Shown one piece after another: positions 8,308 through 16,942 of a stretch of DNA of 64,000 nt. The position numbers were made by a program, and so were the translations under genes. Source of the stretch: Anaerostipes amylophilus (lineage in GTDB: Bacteria; Bacillota; Clostridia; Lachnospirales; Lachnospiraceae); assembly GCF_025567365.1 (NCBI RefSeq), contig NZ_JAOQJG010000006.1, forward strand, positions 1 through 64,000, read 5' to 3'. The notes below the pieces were generated by a model. The model was not told where the DNA came from and made no database searches. It was given only the letters and a program-made list of their open reading frames with translations. Within the stretch, counting starts at the first letter, position 1; each line of letters opens with the position of its first letter.

Positions 8308-9498
8308 ATGGAAAGATATAAAAGAATTTTTGTCATCGTTTTAGACTCCTTAGGAATCGGAGAGATGCCGGATGCAGCTAGATTTGGAGATTATGATGTA
8401 GATACTTTTGGTCATATTTGTGATACAGTAGGAACCTTAAACATTCCAAACTTAAAGAAACTAGGAATGCTGAATCTTCATCCAGTCAAAGAAATGGAAG
8501 AAGCGAAAAATCCAATGGCCTATTATGCTAGATTAAAAGAAAGCAGTAACGGAAAAGACACCATGACTGGCCATTGGGAGATGATGGGCCTAAAGATTGA
8601 GAAACCATTTCTTACCTTTACAGATACAGGATTTCCACCAGAATTGATTCGCGAATTAGAAGAAAAATGCGGAAAGAAAGTCATAGGAAATAAATGTGCC
8701 AGTGGGACGCAGATTCTGGATGAATTAGGTGAAGAAGAGATCAAAAATGGTTCCATGATTGTGTATACATCTGCAGATTCCGTGATGCAGATCTGTGGAA
8801 ATGAAGAAACCTTTGATCTTGCCAATCTCTATCGATGCTGTGAGATTGCGAGAGAACTTACAATGAAAAATGAATGGAAAGTCGGAAGAATCATAGCAAG
8901 ACCATATGTTGGAAAGAAGAAAGGTGAATTTGTAAGAACCAGCAACCGAAGAGATTATGCTTTAAAACCATTTTCAAGAACTGCGTTGAGTGCATTAAAA
9001 GATGAGGGATTTGATGTGATTTCTGTCGGAAAGATCAATGATATATTCTGCGGAGAAGGAATCACAAAAGCATATCATTCTGAGAGTTCTGTCCATGGAA
9101 TGGAGCAGACCGTAGATGTATGTAAAGAAGATTTCCACGGATTATGCTTTACAAATCTGGTAGACTTTGACACTCTTTGGGGACATCGAAGAAACCCGGT
9201 TGGGTATGCAAAAGAGATTGAAAAATTTGATGTTGGTTTAGGAAATCTTTTAGAAGTTTTAAAAGAAGATGATTTACTGATCATCACTGCAGATCATGGA
9301 AATGATCCAACTTATATAGGAACAGATCATACAAGAGAATATACACCATTTATTGCATACTCAAAATCTTTAAAAAGCAGCGGAAAATTAGAAGATCAAG
9401 ATACCTTTGCAGTGATTGGAGCAACAGTTACTGATAACTTTGGAATCAAGATGCCAGAAGGAACGATTGGAACATCATTATTGGATAAATTAAAATAA
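8308..9498 (+). CDS. deoB: Phosphopentomutase
   Basis: A 396-aa Mn-dependent phosphopentomutase of the alkaline phosphatase superfamily. It interconverts (deoxy)ribose-1-phosphate and -5-phosphate in nucleoside salvage. Metal-site segments are visible: VLDSLGIGEMPDA near residues 11-23, the nucleophile region GKDTMTGHWEMMG, and the C-terminal metal motif TADHGNDPTYIGTDHTRE. Length is typical. AAAGGAGG lies upstream of the ATG. It is flanked by terminators on both sides, so it is transcribed separately from the glycolytic genes although it sits among them. Confidence 0.95.
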   Translation: MERYKRIFVIVLDSLGIGEMPDAARFGDYDVDTFGHICDTVGTLNIPNLKKLGMLNLHPVKEMEEAKNPMAYYARLKESSNGKDTMTGHWEMMGLKIEKPFLTFTDTGFPPELIRELEEKCGKKVIGNKCASGTQILDELGEEEIKNGSMIVYTSADSVMQICGNEETFDLANLYRCCEIARELTMKNEWKVGRIIARPYVGKKKGEFVRTSNRRDYALKPFSRTALSALKDEGFDVISVGKINDIFCGEGITKAYHSESSVHGMEQTVDVCKEDFHGLCFTNLVDFDTLWGHRRNPVGYAKEIEKFDVGLGNLLEVLKEDDLLIITADHGNDPTYIGTDHTREYTPFIAYSKSLKSSGKLEDQDTFAVIGATVTDNFGIKMPEGTIGTSLLDKLK

Positions 9499-9503
9499 TT
9501 ACA

Positions 9504-9544
9504 AAAAAGTACCACAGGAGTATAAAATTTCTGTGGTACTTTTG
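9504..9544 (+). terminator. Intrinsic terminator after deoB
   Basis: A 14-nt arm (9504-9517) pairs with 9531-9544, and the outer part is an A-run facing a T-run. It can act in both directions and also serves the convergent hydrolase gene at 9602. Confidence 0.8.
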
Positions 9545-9601
9545 TTATGATTTAAAGATATAAAAAATTCCTTTATCTTTTACGAAATTATAATGAGAAA
9601 A

Positions 9602-10531
9602 TTATTCATTCAAAACTGAATCCATAAAGGAAACAATTCCAGCCTCTACCTCATCCTTCAGATCATCATAATTATGAATCTCATGACGATATCCAGAATA
9701 AACACGAGTTTTTACGTTATGTCCGGTATCAACAAGCCAGTTAGAAACTTCATAGATACCCTTTCCATATTCACCAACAGGATCCTGATCTCCGCCAATA
9801 TTATAAATTGGAAGATCAGAAGGAACCTTACTTGCCCATTCCGTACCAGTGATTGCTTTCATCATTTGGACAAAATAAAGCAGAGACTGGTTGGTTGTTG
9901 GTTTTGTAAATGCATCAAATGGATCTTCAGCATGATCTTTCTGAACATAAGGATCAGAACAGATCCATTCATTTCCAATGGAAACATTACCACAACGCTC
10001 GCACATCCACCCCATCAGATCAGTTGTAAAGGAAGGATCAGACTCTTTTCCTTTTCCTTCAGCAACAGCAGCCAACAGAGCAGTTTCAGCTTCTGTAGCA
10101 CCGCGGAAATGTCCGGTTGTACCACAGATTGTAATTCCTGCAAGCTCTTCCCCATATTTCGCAGCAAAATCTCGAGTAATAAAGGATCCCATGCTATGTC
10201 CGAATAGAAAATAAGGAAGATCAGGATACATTTCATTGACGATCTCTTTTAACTTATGCTCATCTTCCATCATCGTATGGAAACCAGCATCACCCCAGTC
10301 ACCCCAGGTGTTGTTATACATGGCAGTTTTTCCATGGCCAACATGGTCATCTGCCGCAACGATATACCCAGCATCCATAAATTTCACGATCATATGGAAA
10401 TAACGGCGAGAATGTTCTCCGAATCCATGGATTACCTGTACAATTCCTTTTGGTTTGCAGGCAGGTACATAAACCCATCCCTGCACTTCATCACGATCAT
10501 TAAAGGAATGAAAACTAATTTCATGAAGCAT
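9602..10531 (-). CDS. Alpha/beta hydrolase, lysophospholipase-like
   Basis: A 309-aa serine hydrolase of the monoacylglycerol-lipase/lysophospholipase type. The nucleophile elbow is GHSMGS with Ser113; the oxyanion segment is VIHGFGEHSRRY; the end carries the Asp/His pair (GGDQDPVG and YRHEIHNY). There is no signal peptide, so it is probably cytosolic. I chose the ATG at 10531 rather than an upstream in-frame ATG at 10585 because GGAGGT lies at the proper distance before it and the protein then begins MLHEISFHS like its relatives. It stands alone between deoB and the divergent gpmI. Substrate unknown. Confidence 0.82.
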   Translation of the reverse strand: MLHEISFHSFNDRDEVQGWVYVPACKPKGIVQVIHGFGEHSRRYFHMIVKFMDAGYIVAADDHVGHGKTAMYNNTWGDWGDAGFHTMMEDEHKLKEIVNEMYPDLPYFLFGHSMGSFITRDFAAKYGEELAGITICGTTGHFRGATEAETALLAAVAEGKGKESDPSFTTDLMGWMCERCGNVSIGNEWICSDPYVQKDHAEDPFDAFTKPTTNQSLLYFVQMMKAITGTEWASKVPSDLPIYNIGGDQDPVGEYGKGIYEVSNWLVDTGHNVKTRVYSGYRHEIHNYDDLKDEVEAGIVSFMDSVLNE

Positions 10532-10663
10532 ACTAAGCACCTCCGAATCTGTAAAAACTAATATGTAATGAAAATGAACAAACATATCAGCTATATAAAA
10601 TTGTATCTGAATCCATTATACTCCGAATAAGAATGTTCGTCTATAAATACAAACATATAATAG

Positions 10664-10692
10664 TTGAATTTCAAGAAGAAAATCGTTATAAT
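10664..10692 (+). promoter_or_regulatory. Sigma-A promoter for gpmI
   Basis: TTGAAT (10664-10669), a 17-nt spacer and a perfect TATAAT (10687-10692) lie about 50 nt before the gpmI start codon. Confidence 0.7.
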
Positions 10693-10742
10693 ATTAACGG
10701 ACATAAAATAAGATTAATTTTTGGGAAATGAAGGAGAAAATA

Positions 10743-12284
10743 ATGAGTAAAAAACCAACAGTCCTGATGATTTTAGATGGATATGGATTAAACGAAAACA
10801 AAGAAGCAAATGCAGTAGCAGAAGCAAAGACTCCTGTAATGGATAAATTAATGAAAGAATACCCATTCGTAAAAGGAAACGCATCCGGAATGGCAGTCGG
10901 ACTTCCAGAAGGTCAGATGGGTAATTCTGAAGTAGGACATATGAATATGGGTGCAGGACGCATCGTATATCAGGAATTAACAAGAATCACAAAAGAGATC
11001 CAGGATGGAGATTTCTTTAAGAACGAAGCAATGTTAGAAGCAATTGAAAACTGCAAGAAGAACAATTCTGCATTACATTGCTTTGGATTATTATCAGATG
11101 GTGGAGTACACAGCCACAATACACATTTATATGGTGTTCTTGAAATGGCTAAGAGAAATGGTTTAGAGAATGTATACGTTCATTTATTCTTAGACGGACG
11201 TGATACAGCTCCAACATCAGGAAAAGGATTTATCGAAGAATTATTAGCAAAGATGGACGAGATCGGAGTAGGTAAAGTAGCATCTATCTCTGGACGTTAC
11301 TATGCAATGGACCGTGACAATCGTTGGGATCGTGTACAGAAAGCATACAATGCAATCGTTATGGGACAGGGAAATGAAGCAGATAATGCAATCGATGCAA
11401 TCGATGCATCTTATAAAGAAGACGTTACAGACGAATTCGTAGTACCAACAGTTATCATGGAAAATGGTACACCAGTTGCAACATTAAAAGAAAATGATTC
11501 CGTAATCTTCTATAACTTCAGACCAGACCGTGCAAGAGAGATCACACGTTCTATCTGTGATGATAAATTTGACAGTTTTGATCGTCCAAACGGATATTTC
11601 AAGACAACATTCGTATGCTTCACAGAATATGATGTAACAATCCCTAACAAATTAGTGGCATTCCATAAAGTAGAGATTAAGAATACATTCGGAGAATTCC
11701 TTGCAAAACACGGATTAAAACAGTTAAGATTAGCTGAGACAGAGAAATACGCTCATGTAACATTCTTCTTTAACGGTGGAGTTGAAGAACCAAATGAAGG
11801 AGAAGACAGAATCTTAGTAAAATCTCCAGCAGTCGCAACATATGACCTTCAGCCAGAGATGAGTGCTCCAGAAGTTGGTGCAAAACTTGTAGAGGCAATC
11901 AAATCTGACAAATATGATGTGATCATTATGAACTTTGCAAACAGCGATATGGTAGGACATACAGGAATCGAAGAAGCAGCGATCAAAGCCGTAGAAGCAG
12001 TTGACAAATGCGTTGGAGATGCTGTAGAAGCGATCAAAGAAGTAAACGGACAGATGTTCATCTGTGCTGACCACGGAAATGCTGAACAGTTAAAAGACTA
12101 CGAAACAGGAGCTCCATTTACAGCACATACAACAAATCCAGTACCATTTATCCTTGTAAATGCAGAAGAAGGATTAAAATTAAGAGAAGGTGGATGCTTA
12201 GCTGATATCGTACCTACATTAATCGAGTTAATGGGAATGGAACAGCCAGCAGAAATGACAGGAAAATCCCTGATCGTAAAATAA
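10743..12284 (+). CDS. gpmI: Phosphoglycerate mutase, cofactor-independent
   Basis: A 513-aa Mn-dependent 2,3-bisphosphoglycerate-independent mutase: 3-phosphoglycerate to 2-phosphoglycerate. Asp12 in LMILDGYG and catalytic Ser62 in QMGNSEVGH are in place. The C-terminal metal motif ADHGNAEQ is present. An ATG at 10728 is in frame, but the AAGGAG that serves as ribosome site lies between it and the ATG at 10743, so the latter is the start. Its own promoter and terminator frame the gene. It fills the glycolytic step between pgk and eno. Confidence 0.96.
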   Translation: MSKKPTVLMILDGYGLNENKEANAVAEAKTPVMDKLMKEYPFVKGNASGMAVGLPEGQMGNSEVGHMNMGAGRIVYQELTRITKEIQDGDFFKNEAMLEAIENCKKNNSALHCFGLLSDGGVHSHNTHLYGVLEMAKRNGLENVYVHLFLDGRDTAPTSGKGFIEELLAKMDEIGVGKVASISGRYYAMDRDNRWDRVQKAYNAIVMGQGNEADNAIDAIDASYKEDVTDEFVVPTVIMENGTPVATLKENDSVIFYNFRPDRAREITRSICDDKFDSFDRPNGYFKTTFVCFTEYDVTIPNKLVAFHKVEIKNTFGEFLAKHGLKQLRLAETEKYAHVTFFFNGGVEEPNEGEDRILVKSPAVATYDLQPEMSAPEVGAKLVEAIKSDKYDVIIMNFANSDMVGHTGIEEAAIKAVEAVDKCVGDAVEAIKEVNGQMFICADHGNAEQLKDYETGAPFTAHTTNPVPFILVNAEEGLKLREGGCLADIVPTLIELMGMEQPAEMTGKSLIVK

Positions 12285-12343
12285 GATCTTCTTAAAGACT
12301 TCTTGAAAGAAGCAAGATAAGAGGATATAATAAGAATAACAGC

Positions 12344-12379
12344 AAAGGCGCTTGTGAGAAATCACAGGCGCCTTTTTGA
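12344..12379 (+). terminator. Intrinsic terminator after gpmI
   Basis: A 14-bp stem (12344-12357 with 12362-12375, one G-U pair) has a GAAA-type loop and a run of T. Confidence 0.88.
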
Positions 12380-12399
12380 AGTTCAAGTAAATATATAGA

Positions 12400-12429
12400 T
12401 TGTTTAAGCATTATAAAAAATGCTATAAT
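12400..12429 (+). promoter_or_regulatory. Putative sigma-A promoter for the Nif11-like gene
   Basis: TTGTTT (12400-12405), an 18-nt spacer and TATAAT (12424-12429) lie 43 nt upstream of the start at 12472. The -10 is perfect; the -35 is moderate. Confidence 0.5.
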
Positions 12430-12471
12430 GATAATCAAGTAAGAAGAGTCGTCAGAGAGGAGTGAAACATT

Positions 12472-12768
12472 ATGGATGTATACGAAAAATTAGAAGAATT
12501 ACAGGAAAAAGCTCTGCATGATGAAACAATGAAACAGGCTTTATTAGCAACAAGAACAGAAAAGGAACCAATCATTGCTTTTTGTAAGAAATGCCAGGAG
12601 TTTGGTTATGAGATCTATCCAATGGAATTGATCAACGCAGGAGAAGAATTTTATGCAACAATGCGAAGAAGTACGAATGGTGGCGGAGAGAATTCTCCAA
12701 AACTAAGCGGTGAAGATGATATGTATGAACTGTTTATGGTAGCAATCGAGAGAGGAACACAGTTTTAA
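12472..12768 (+). CDS. Nif11-like small protein
   Basis: A 98-aa soluble, acidic protein. Residues ~5-60 follow the Nif11 leader pattern known from some RiPP precursors: a helical start, ALHDETMKQALLA like the D-x-x-L-x-x-x-L core, then AFCKKCQEFGYEIYPMELI like the A-k-e-x-GY-x-(y/f)-x-x-x-EL element. A GGG run follows in STNGGGENSP, then an acidic tail DDMYELF. I recall similar proteins in gut Lachnospiraceae annotated as hypothetical. No modification enzyme or peptidase is next to it, so a RiPP role is not supported beyond leader resemblance. A MATE gene follows, but with its own promoter. AGAGAGGAG precedes the ATG. Confidence 0.6.
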   Translation: MDVYEKLEELQEKALHDETMKQALLATRTEKEPIIAFCKKCQEFGYEIYPMELINAGEEFYATMRRSTNGGGENSPKLSGEDDMYELFMVAIERGTQF

Positions 12769-12787
12769 ATAATAACAACTTTGCAAC

Positions 12788-12816
12788 TTGACGAAACATC
12801 AAAAATCTGTTAGAAT
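12788..12816 (+). promoter_or_regulatory. Sigma-A promoter for MATE leader
   Basis: TTGACG (12788-12793), a 17-nt spacer and TAGAAT (12811-12816). Transcription would start near 12823, leaving a leader of about 155 nt before the MATE gene. Confidence 0.7.
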
Positions 12817-12822
12817 ACCACA

Positions 12823-12978
12823 CAGTGTAAAAATTAGATATGATAGGGTGTTGTAATGATAGTATTACAATGCTACGGTTCGGACATCCATAATCCATTA
12901 TATATTTTAAGGATTATGGATGTTTTTTGCCGTTGAAACAAATAAAATGGTATCAATCGAAAGGAGATTTAAAAATTT
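12823..12978 (+). promoter_or_regulatory. Attenuator-like 5' leader of MATE gene
   Basis: The leader holds two hairpins. The first is TTGTAAT (12851-12857) with ATTACAA (12864-12870). The second is a perfect 12-bp stem, 12885-12896 with 12911-12922, followed by six T, which is an intrinsic terminator. It lies between promoter and gene, so the pump would be made only when the terminator is bypassed. A short ORF overlaps both hairpins. I do not recognise a known riboswitch here. Confidence 0.6.
12856..12936 (+). CDS. Possible 26-aa leader ORF upstream of MATE
   Basis: ATG at 12856, preceded by AGGGTG five bases upstream, opens a 26-codon frame ending TGA at 12936. Its start codon lies in the stem of the first hairpin, and the frame runs through both arms and the T-run of the terminator hairpin. 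The peptide begins MIVLQCYGS. Expression is unproven; the case rests on position, a weak ribosome site and resemblance to leader peptides that control resistance genes. Confidence 0.35.
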   Translation: MIVLQCYGSDIHNPLYILRIMDVFCR

Positions 12979-14310
12979 ATGGAAAATTATTTATTTGAAA
13001 AAATGCCGGTACCAAAGGCATATATGAAACTGGCCTTACCAGTTGTATTAAGTATGATCGTATCACTTGTATACAACATGATAGATACTTATTTTATCGC
13101 ACTGACTGGTGTACAGGAACTGGTCGCTGGAGTATCACTCGTAGCGCCAATGTTTACCTTAATGATCGCATTTGGAGATATCTTTGGCCTTGGTGGAAGT
13201 TCTGTGATTTCAAGATTATTAGGAGAGAAGAAAGATAATGAAGCCAAGAAAACATGTGCGTTCTGTATCTGGGTTTCTCTTGTATTTGGATTATGCATCA
13301 GTGTGATCTTATTATTATTCCGCACACAGATTCTTGGATTATTAGGAGTCAGCAAGGTTACATATGAATATGCCAATGCCTATTACACATGGATCGCGAT
13401 CGGAGCAGTATCCATCATTTTCAGTATGGTGCCAAGCAACATTCTAAGAACGGAAGGATTGGCAGTCCAGTCAATGGCAGGATCTATTATTGGCTCCATT
13501 GTAAATATCATCTTTGATCCAATCTTTATCTTTGGATTAAATCAAGGGGCAGCAGGAGCAGCGATGGCAACAGTTCTTGGAAATATCATTGCGGATATTT
13601 ACTATGTCTATGCAGTGATCAAGAAATCAAAGAGACTGACATGTTCCCCATCCCATATGAAGATTACAGGAAGAAGAGTCAAAGATATCTTAATGATCGG
13701 AATTCCAGCATCGATCACAAATATCATGCAGACCTTTATGATGGTCATGACAAATAATTTTTTACTCCTATATGGAACAGACAAAGTTGCAGCCATGGGA
13801 ATCGCATTAAAGGTTAATATGATCACAGCCTTAGTACTCGTAGGATTTGCATTCGGAGGACAGCCGCTAGTTGGATATAATTATGGAGCGAAAAATGAAA
13901 AAAGATTAAAAAATATCTTGAAATTTTCTTATCTTTTTGAAATTGGATTAGGATTATTATTTACGATCATCATGTGCATTTTCGCACCACAGATCATCAA
14001 AGTATTTATGGATAAACCAGATATCATAACAAATGGAGCTATGATGTTAAGATTCCAACAGATGGGAATGATATTTATGTCAGTTACCTTGATTTCAACT
14101 TGTGTGTGTCAGGCAGTGGGAAATGCAGGAGGAGCTTTTGTACTGTCCATTAGCAGACAGGGAGTGATCTATGTATTGGCACTTTTGATCATGTCAAATG
14201 TATTTGGATATACAGGAGTTTTGGTATCACAGGCATGCTCAGATGTGGTAACAGCATTGATCGCAGTGGGGATTATGTTAAGGATTATGAAAAAACTTAT
14301 AAAGAAGTAA
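12979..14310 (+). CDS. MATE family efflux transporter
   Basis: A 443-aa inner-membrane cation-coupled drug/organic cation exporter with about 12 membrane segments. Family features include the LALPVVLSMIVSLVYNMID start, a second half beginning IGIPASITNIMQT, and PLVGYNYGAKN near residue 295. AAGGAG lies about 12 nt before the ATG. Expression is probably governed by the leader at 12823-12978. Substrate unknown. The gene looks intact, unlike the decayed genes that follow it. Confidence 0.9.
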   Translation: MENYLFEKMPVPKAYMKLALPVVLSMIVSLVYNMIDTYFIALTGVQELVAGVSLVAPMFTLMIAFGDIFGLGGSSVISRLLGEKKDNEAKKTCAFCIWVSLVFGLCISVILLLFRTQILGLLGVSKVTYEYANAYYTWIAIGAVSIIFSMVPSNILRTEGLAVQSMAGSIIGSIVNIIFDPIFIFGLNQGAAGAAMATVLGNIIADIYYVYAVIKKSKRLTCSPSHMKITGRRVKDILMIGIPASITNIMQTFMMVMTNNFLLLYGTDKVAAMGIALKVNMITALVLVGFAFGGQPLVGYNYGAKNEKRLKNILKFSYLFEIGLGLLFTIIMCIFAPQIIKVFMDKPDIITNGAMMLRFQQMGMIFMSVTLISTCVCQAVGNAGGAFVLSISRQGVIYVLALLIMSNVFGYTGVLVSQACSDVVTALIAVGIMLRIMKKLIKK

Positions 14311-14466
14311 AAAATATAAATCAACAGATGATTTTGTCAGACTTATTACTAACTTGTATTATTCATACTTTTATGATAGGATAAAAAAGCATTTGTGTAG
14401 TTTTGTGAAGTAGAAAGAAGTTTGAATACAAATGATAAAGCATAAGTTTTTTCAAAATAAAAAAAT

Positions 14467-14658
14467 ATGGATTGTTTCAGTGATGGAACTGATCATTTTT
14501 TGACAAATTACAATGTCACAATTCTTCCAGGTGTTACCATTGGCAATAATGTTGTGGTCGCAGCAGGTGCGGTAGTAACAAAAGATGTACTGGATAATTG
14601 TGTGATCGGTGGTATTCCGGCAAAAAAAATAAAAGATATTGAGAATGATATTTTATGA
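14467..14658 (+). pseudogene. Hexapeptide acetyltransferase, C-terminal fragment
   Basis: A 63-codon open stretch whose second half is the C-terminal left-handed beta-helix end of a maltose/sugar O-acetyltransferase: VTILPGVTIGNNVVVAAGAV then VVTKDV and GGIPAKKI. A full enzyme is about 190-200 aa. The first ~17 residues do not fit the family and no ribosome site is seen, so this is a 5'-truncated relic. Confidence 0.7.
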
Positions 14659-14675
14659 CATAAAGGAGAATATAT

Positions 14676-14843
14676 ATGAATAGTATTTTTCATCATGTAA
14701 GTATAAGAAAATATAAAAATCAGCCAGTAGAAAAAGAGAAAATTCTTCGGATATTAAAAGCTGGTATGCAGTCCCCAAGTGCATGAAATCAGCAACCATG
14801 GGAATTTTATGTAGTAACAAATAAAGAAAAGAGGAAGCATTAG
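14676..14843 (+). pseudogene. Nitroreductase family remnant with in-frame stop
   Basis: AAAGGAG and an ATG at 14676 open a frame with the nitroreductase N terminus (SIRKYKNQPVEKEKI, then AGMQSPSA). A TGA at 14784-14786 replaces the Gly codon expected in SPSAGNQQPW; the same frame continues as NQQPWEFYVVTNKE, then ends at TAG 14841-14843. The remaining two thirds of a normal 170-aa protein are missing or scrambled in 14844-14990. The good ribosome site suggests a recent loss. Confidence 0.75.
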
Positions 14844-15044
14844 ACAACAACAGGTAAGGCTGGCAGCATGGCGAAGGACATTATGGATCGACATGGACAG
14901 TATAAAGATCCATATACTAGAATTTAAGAGAAAACATAGAATATCTGGAGAAAGAAATTCAAAATCTTGAAGAAAGGTACAAAATAAGCGATAATAACTT
15001 TGAAGAAAAGTACATTTCATGCTATAGAAAGGAGCAAGACAATA

Positions 15045-15857
15045 ATGTTTAGACTAAACAACGAAACACAAATTCCAGAAATCGGATTGGGTGTCTATAA
15101 AATGGAAGCCGGAAAAGAAATGAACGATGCAGTCAAATATGCTTATCAAAGTGGATACCGCCTATACGACACCGCACAGATGTATAAAAATGAACAGGCA
15201 TTAGGAGATGCCTTAAAAGAAAATAAAATTCCAAGAGAAGATATCTTTCTGATTAGCAAAGTTAATAATTGTAACCAAGGTTATGAAAAAACAATCAGCA
15301 GTTTTAAAGAATCCTTACAAAAGTTGCAGACAGAATATCTTGATGCATTTTTAGTACATTGGCCAGGACAAGACAAAGCTAGAATGCTTGATACATGGAA
15401 AGCAATGGAACATCTATACAAAAAAGGCAAGGTAAAAAGTATCGGTGTCTGCAACTTTGAAATCAGTCAGTTAACTTATCTTTTAGAACACTGTGAGATC
15501 AAACCAATGATCGATCAGGTAGAACATACACCGCTCATGCACGATGAAAAACTGATTAGTTTCTGTAAAGAAAACAATATTCAGATCATGTCATGGGGAC
15601 CTTTATTAAGAGGAAATCTTGAGAACAAAAAGATGGAGGAAATCGCAGAAAAATATAATAAAACAACTGCACAATTATTGTTAAGATGGAATATTCAGCA
15701 GGGAATCATCCCAATTCCAAAATCCAAAAATGAGCAGAGATTACAGCAGAATATTGATGTTTTTGATTTTGAGATTACAAAAGAAGATATGGAAGAGTTA
15801 AATCATATGAATGAAAATCACAGGACAAGTTTTGATCCGTTGACATTTGATTTCTAA
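15045..15857 (+). CDS. Aldo/keto reductase
   Basis: A 270-aa NADPH-dependent AKR-type TIM barrel. The catalytic tetrad is visible: Asp42 and Tyr47 in RLYDTAQMYKNE, Lys72 in LISKVNN and His105 in FLVHWPG. The C-terminal cofactor segment IPIPKSKNEQRLQQN is intact. An in-frame ATG at 15000 exists, but AAAGGAG sits just before the ATG at 15045, which gives a normal N terminus (MFRLNNETQIPEIGLG). It is an intact gene between decayed ones. Substrate not inferable. Confidence 0.9.
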   Translation: MFRLNNETQIPEIGLGVYKMEAGKEMNDAVKYAYQSGYRLYDTAQMYKNEQALGDALKENKIPREDIFLISKVNNCNQGYEKTISSFKESLQKLQTEYLDAFLVHWPGQDKARMLDTWKAMEHLYKKGKVKSIGVCNFEISQLTYLLEHCEIKPMIDQVEHTPLMHDEKLISFCKENNIQIMSWGPLLRGNLENKKMEEIAEKYNKTTAQLLLRWNIQQGIIPIPKSKNEQRLQQNIDVFDFEITKEDMEELNHMNENHRTSFDPLTFDF

Positions 15858-15880
15858 CATTTCGTGGAGGTTTATTTTAT

Positions 15881-16468
15881 ATGGTAAATACTTTAAAACT
15901 GCCAGTAGGAATCGATAGTTTTGAAAAAATCAGAAAGAATCAATTTTATTATATCGATAAGACAAAGCTTATAGAACAGTTAGTGGAAACAGGTGGAGAG
16001 GTGACTCTTTTTACACGCCACGTCGTTTCGGTAAGACCTTAAATATGAGTATGTTACGCTCTTTTTTTGAAATAGGTGCTGACGAATCATTATTTGAAAG
16101 TTAAAGAGTGGTATGACGGTTATCATTTTGGAAACACTGATATATATTGTCCATGGGATGTAATTCAATATTGTAAAAGTTTATATTTAGATGCTGCTGC
16201 TAAACCACAGGATTTCTGGTCCAACTCAAGTGGTAATGCTATCGTTCGCAGATTTATAGATAAGGCTGATATATCAATGAAAAATGAGATAGAATGTCTG
16301 ATAGCAGGAGAGAGTATTGAGAAAGATGTTGTACCAGAACTTACCTATGATGAGCTTGATAAAAGCATAGAAAATTTGTGGAGTGTGCTTTTTACGACAG
16401 GATGGTATGAAAAATTTTATCAAGTATGGAGTTGCATGTTTCAAGAAGGTATGCAAGGTTGTGGTTGA
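15881..16468 (+). pseudogene. AAA-ATPase-like/PD-(D/E)XK family protein, decayed
   Basis: After GTGGAGG, an ATG at 15881 opens the typical start of the AAA-ATPase-like family often annotated DUF1703 (LPVGIDSFEKIRKNQFYYID). At about 16017-16021 a one-base loss breaks the frame inside the nucleotide-binding motif: FTRP-RRFGKTLNMSML resumes in another frame. After FFEIGADESLFES a large part is missing, and 16100-16468 carries the later family segment (EWYDGYHFGNTDIYCPWDV, then LTYDELDKSIENLWSVLF). Intact relatives exceed 500 aa. At least one frameshift and one deletion make it non-functional. Confidence 0.8.
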
Positions 16469-16527
16469 GGGATGATTTTTAATTTGCTGGTTTGATGACG
16501 GAAGTTATTGGTGGAATATTATAAAAA

Positions 16528-16713
16528 TTAATCAGCATAATGCTTTCTGAATTTCTGAAAATTCTTCCCACCCTGATATGCAAAAAATAAGAAAAGTACT
16601 GCCTGTAATCCTCTTTCAATAGGAGAATGGAGTGTTGGAAAAATAGCAACAATAAATAAAATCCAACAAAGAATACTGATGATTAAATACTTATAGTGTG
16701 TTTTAGATTTCAA
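16528..16713 (-). CDS. Small two-segment membrane protein, hypothetical
   Basis: A 61-aa protein with basic N terminus, one clear membrane helix (YLIISILCWILFIVAIFP, residues ~8-26), a second hydrophobic stretch (LQAVLFLFFAYQG) and a basic tail. The start is TTG at 16713, preceded by GTAGGTG at a suitable distance; no ATG start fits better. I do not recognise the family. It is convergent with the AAA-ATPase relic and divergent from eno. Confidence 0.5.
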   Translation of the reverse strand: MKSKTHYKYLIISILCWILFIVAIFPTLHSPIERGLQAVLFLFFAYQGGKNFQKFRKHYAD

Positions 16714-16942
16714 GTTTGTTCACCTACCACGTGATTGTGCAAATATAATTATTATGTCAAAAAGGATAATACATCTGCTAAAATGATAAGTCAATAGTTA
16801 GTATGATTTTTTTACTAAAAATATATTACTAAAAGATTATTTTGAACATGAAATTAATATTATTTTAAATGCATATGTATAAAAACATCCAATCAAGGAA
16901 ATAATACAACTATTATTTTCAGAAAGAAGGATGTGACAAAAA

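Noticed and set aside
9674..10207. 177-codon plus-strand frame opposite the alpha/beta hydrolase
   Set aside because: No ribosome site or recognisable family, fully antisense to a convincing gene.
12823..12930. Guanidine, preQ1, ZTP or fluoride riboswitch before the MATE gene
   Set aside because: I compared remembered core motifs of these classes and none fitted; a covariance search would be needed to exclude them formally.
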